Source: CAYZWU01 sp964482235 (GTDB lineage Bacteria; Planctomycetota; B15-G4; CAYZWU01). From it: 64,000 bases of DNA. The stretch spans positions 1 to 64,000 of the forward strand of contig CAYZWU010000029.1 of NCBI GenBank assembly GCA_964482235.1, written 5' to 3'. Position 1 is the stretch's first letter, and every line of letters begins with the position of its first letter. A program made the translations under genes and the position numbers. This document shows, in pieces, positions 62,663 to 64,000 of the stretch. The notes under the pieces are model-generated. The model made no database searches and had not been told where the DNA came from. It saw only the letters and a list, made by a program, of their open reading frames with translations.

Positions 62663-63484
62663 CTATTTGTTTTCGGCGGCCTTCCCCGTGAGAAGCGAGA
62701 GCGTCCGGCTCAGAGAGTCCACATCCAGCTCCGTACAGGTGCAAGGTCCCATCGGGCGGGAGTTTGGAATTCCGATTACGGGAAGCGCTGCATTGATGTC
62801 CTGGATGCCGGCGATCAGATCGCGTTCGCAGGCCACGGCCACCACCACCTCCGGCCTCTGCAGGAGGATCTGCTTCCGGGCCTCTTCACCTCCGACGCAG
62901 GTGGCATGCTTGATCTTGGTCGCTTCCACCACTTTCATGATCTTCTGCCGGACCTCCTTGGAGAGACAGCGGGGCAGGAGGAGCAGGATGCTCTCCTTGC
63001 CGGTGAACGTCCGGCTGGCCAGGATCAGGGCGTTGTTGACCTTGAGAAGCGAGTTGGAGACACGATCGGCCGAAACGCCGAACTTTCTTCCAAGGCGCTG
63101 AAGGATCTTGATGATTTTGACAAGAATGTTGTGGATGTTCTTGATGATGAGAAAGTTCTTGCCGGTGCGGAGGGTGAAGACCACCGAGGCGGCCACGACG
63201 ATCATGAATCCGGAGAATGCGATGGCCAGCCCGCCGAAGATCCACGGTAAGGAAGAGTGGAACTGCTCCAGTCTCGGAGTGATCAGGTACCAGATCAGGA
63301 AGAGGAATCCCATGAAAAGGATGATGCCGAGACCGGCCAGCGCCAGGACAACGGCGACGGCCGTGTCGGCTGACTGGACATCCTTGCCGAAGAGGCCGTC
63401 CCAGTCGAGCCACTTGTCGCCGAGCAAGTTCCTCTGTTTTTTTTCTGTATTTTTTGCGGTTTTTTGTTTTGTCAACTGTTCCAT
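62663..63484 (-). CDS. DUF116 membrane protein lacking most cysteines
   Basis: The 273-residue protein has two membrane helices near the N-terminus (about 42-68 and 82-103) and a DUF116 domain (about 160-260): LLLPRCLSKEV, VVVAVACERDLIAGIQDI, PVIGIPNSRPMGPCTCTELD. DUF116 proteins usually carry a CxxCxxC cluster just after the PRCL motif; here that stretch has only one Cys in TCVGGEE. The family has no agreed function and is often near lipoyl or cofactor genes. ATG at 63484 is preferred to a TTG at 63541, but neither has a good ribosome site. Confidence 0.82.
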   Translation of the reverse strand: MEQLTKQKTAKNTEKKQRNLLGDKWLDWDGLFGKDVQSADTAVAVVLALAGLGIILFMGFLFLIWYLITPRLEQFHSSLPWIFGGLAIAFSGFMIVVAASVVFTLRTGKNFLIIKNIHNILVKIIKILQRLGRKFGVSADRVSNSLLKVNNALILASRTFTGKESILLLLPRCLSKEVRQKIMKVVEATKIKHATCVGGEEARKQILLQRPEVVVAVACERDLIAGIQDINAALPVIGIPNSRPMGPCTCTELDVDSLSRTLSLLTGKAAENK

Positions 63485-63757
63485 CGCATCAGCCGAACAG
63501 GAATCGCTGGAAATTCCAAGAAAATTCCTGTCGGCTCCCAATTAATGTAGGCCGGGCGCCATATCCTGAATGGTGACCGGCGTTCCATTTCTTGTATGAT
63601 AGTCATGGATAGGTCGAGCGCAAGTGATTGAACGGCAAAGAGACTGCGCGCCTCCGGGCCGCTGAGAACTCAAAATAGCCATATCGAACCGGCTCCTGTT
63701 ACCGAGGCCAGGTGAAACCGTCCCTCTTTACGGATTTACATACTGAGGAGTAGTCGA

Positions 63758-64000
63758 TTGAGAATCATATCCCTCTGTCCCAGCAATTCGGAGATTCTCT
63801 TCGCCATCGGAGCCGGGGATCAGGTCGTGGCCGTGGAAAAATGGACTGACCATCCCCCCGAAGCGTCGCGCCTTCCCAAGGTCGGCTCCGAGATGGACGT
63901 GGACATGGACGCCGTGGAGGCTCTCGAGCCCGACCTCGTCCTGGCCTCGCTCTCCGTGCCCGGCATGGAGAAGAACGTCCAGGCTCTCGAGGCGAGGAAA
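63758..64000 (+). CDS. Cobalamin-binding-type periplasmic-binding-fold protein (partial)
   Basis: The gene starts at TTG 63758 (GAGGAG eight bases ahead) and runs off the right edge after 81 codons. MRIISLCPSNSEILFAIGAGD, VVAVEKWTDHPPEA and VEALEPDLVLASLSVPGM are typical of BtuF-like or cobalamin-binding proteins of the class III substrate-binding fold. It has no signal peptide, as in a group of cytoplasmic cobalamin-binding proteins. It is divergent from the DUF116 gene, with about 270 bases between. Confidence 0.85.
   Translation, partial: MRIISLCPSNSEILFAIGAGDQVVAVEKWTDHPPEASRLPKVGSEMDVDMDAVEALEPDLVLASLSVPGMEKNVQALEARK

Overview
The window is 64 kb of GC-rich bacterial DNA from a draft assembly; a 100-N scaffold gap lies at 57983-58082. 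No ribosomal RNA or single-copy phylogenetic marker is present apart from acpS and a pcrA/uvrD-type helicase, so the taxon is inferred from gene content. Ser/Thr kinase genes paired with ECF sigma factors, FHA proteins, two sulfatase-family enzymes, SBBP, LVIVD and FG-GAP secreted repeat proteins and many large lipoproteins suggest an uncultured Planctomycetota-like bacterium or a related PVC or candidate lineage with a Gram-negative envelope. Genes ending in TGA are common, so the standard code applies.

Layout. 1-9.9 kb (minus strand): a CAT-anticodon tRNA, an NtrC-type response regulator, and an adaptor/RND/TolC efflux operon with a GH20-like glycosidase lipoprotein at its 3' end. 10.1-18.0 kb (plus): a HExxH protein fused to a CpeT-like domain, a radical SAM protein, a DUF72 protein, a classical sulfatase (CTPTR), a sulfatase-fold lipoprotein with Thr in place of Cys, a gene fragment, strong hairpins and a duplicated CxxC secreted protein. 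18.1-25.4 kb (minus): an LVIVD-repeat secreted protein with a small exported partner, then an ECF sigma factor with a membrane Ser/Thr kinase that carries an extracytoplasmic parallel beta-helix. 25.7-29.4 kb (plus): two tandem paralogous short exported peptides sharing an AGGRGGG..KDND core, coupled to an 1100-residue modular surface protein. 29.4-43.6 kb: an FG-GAP protein interrupted by an in-frame TGA, a decayed methyltransferase copy and its intact relative, an esterase/beta-lactamase fusion, a MATE transporter preceded by a 43-codon ORF, an SBBP-repeat protein, a TatD-type hydrolase, queG, a large lipoprotein and an MBL-fold nuclease.

43.6-46.7 kb holds a compact cassette behind an AT-rich leader: ECF sigma factor, soluble zinc-finger anti-sigma/TPR protein and an exported protein, closed by a strong terminator. 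47.4-56.5 kb is one long same-strand cluster: PcrA/UvrD helicase, sigma-54 AAA+ protein without DNA-binding domain, an FHA-TM-CAP protein, an FHA-TM-TPR protein and RtcB RNA ligase. 56.6-63.5 kb (minus) has a GT4 glycosyltransferase, the gap-broken acidic/Lys-rich lipoprotein, a HEAT-cyclophilin lipoprotein, and an IF2N-DUF2325 protein next to a DUF116 membrane protein. A cobalamin-binding-type protein runs off the right end.

The theme is envelope biology and signal transduction. The three best candidates for undescribed systems are the tandem-peptide operon (25676-29425), the ECF/anti-sigma-TPR/exported-protein cassette (43995-46702), and the sigma-54 AAA+/FHA/CAP/RtcB cluster (49549-56515). 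Functions are inferred from motifs read by eye; no database search was possible.
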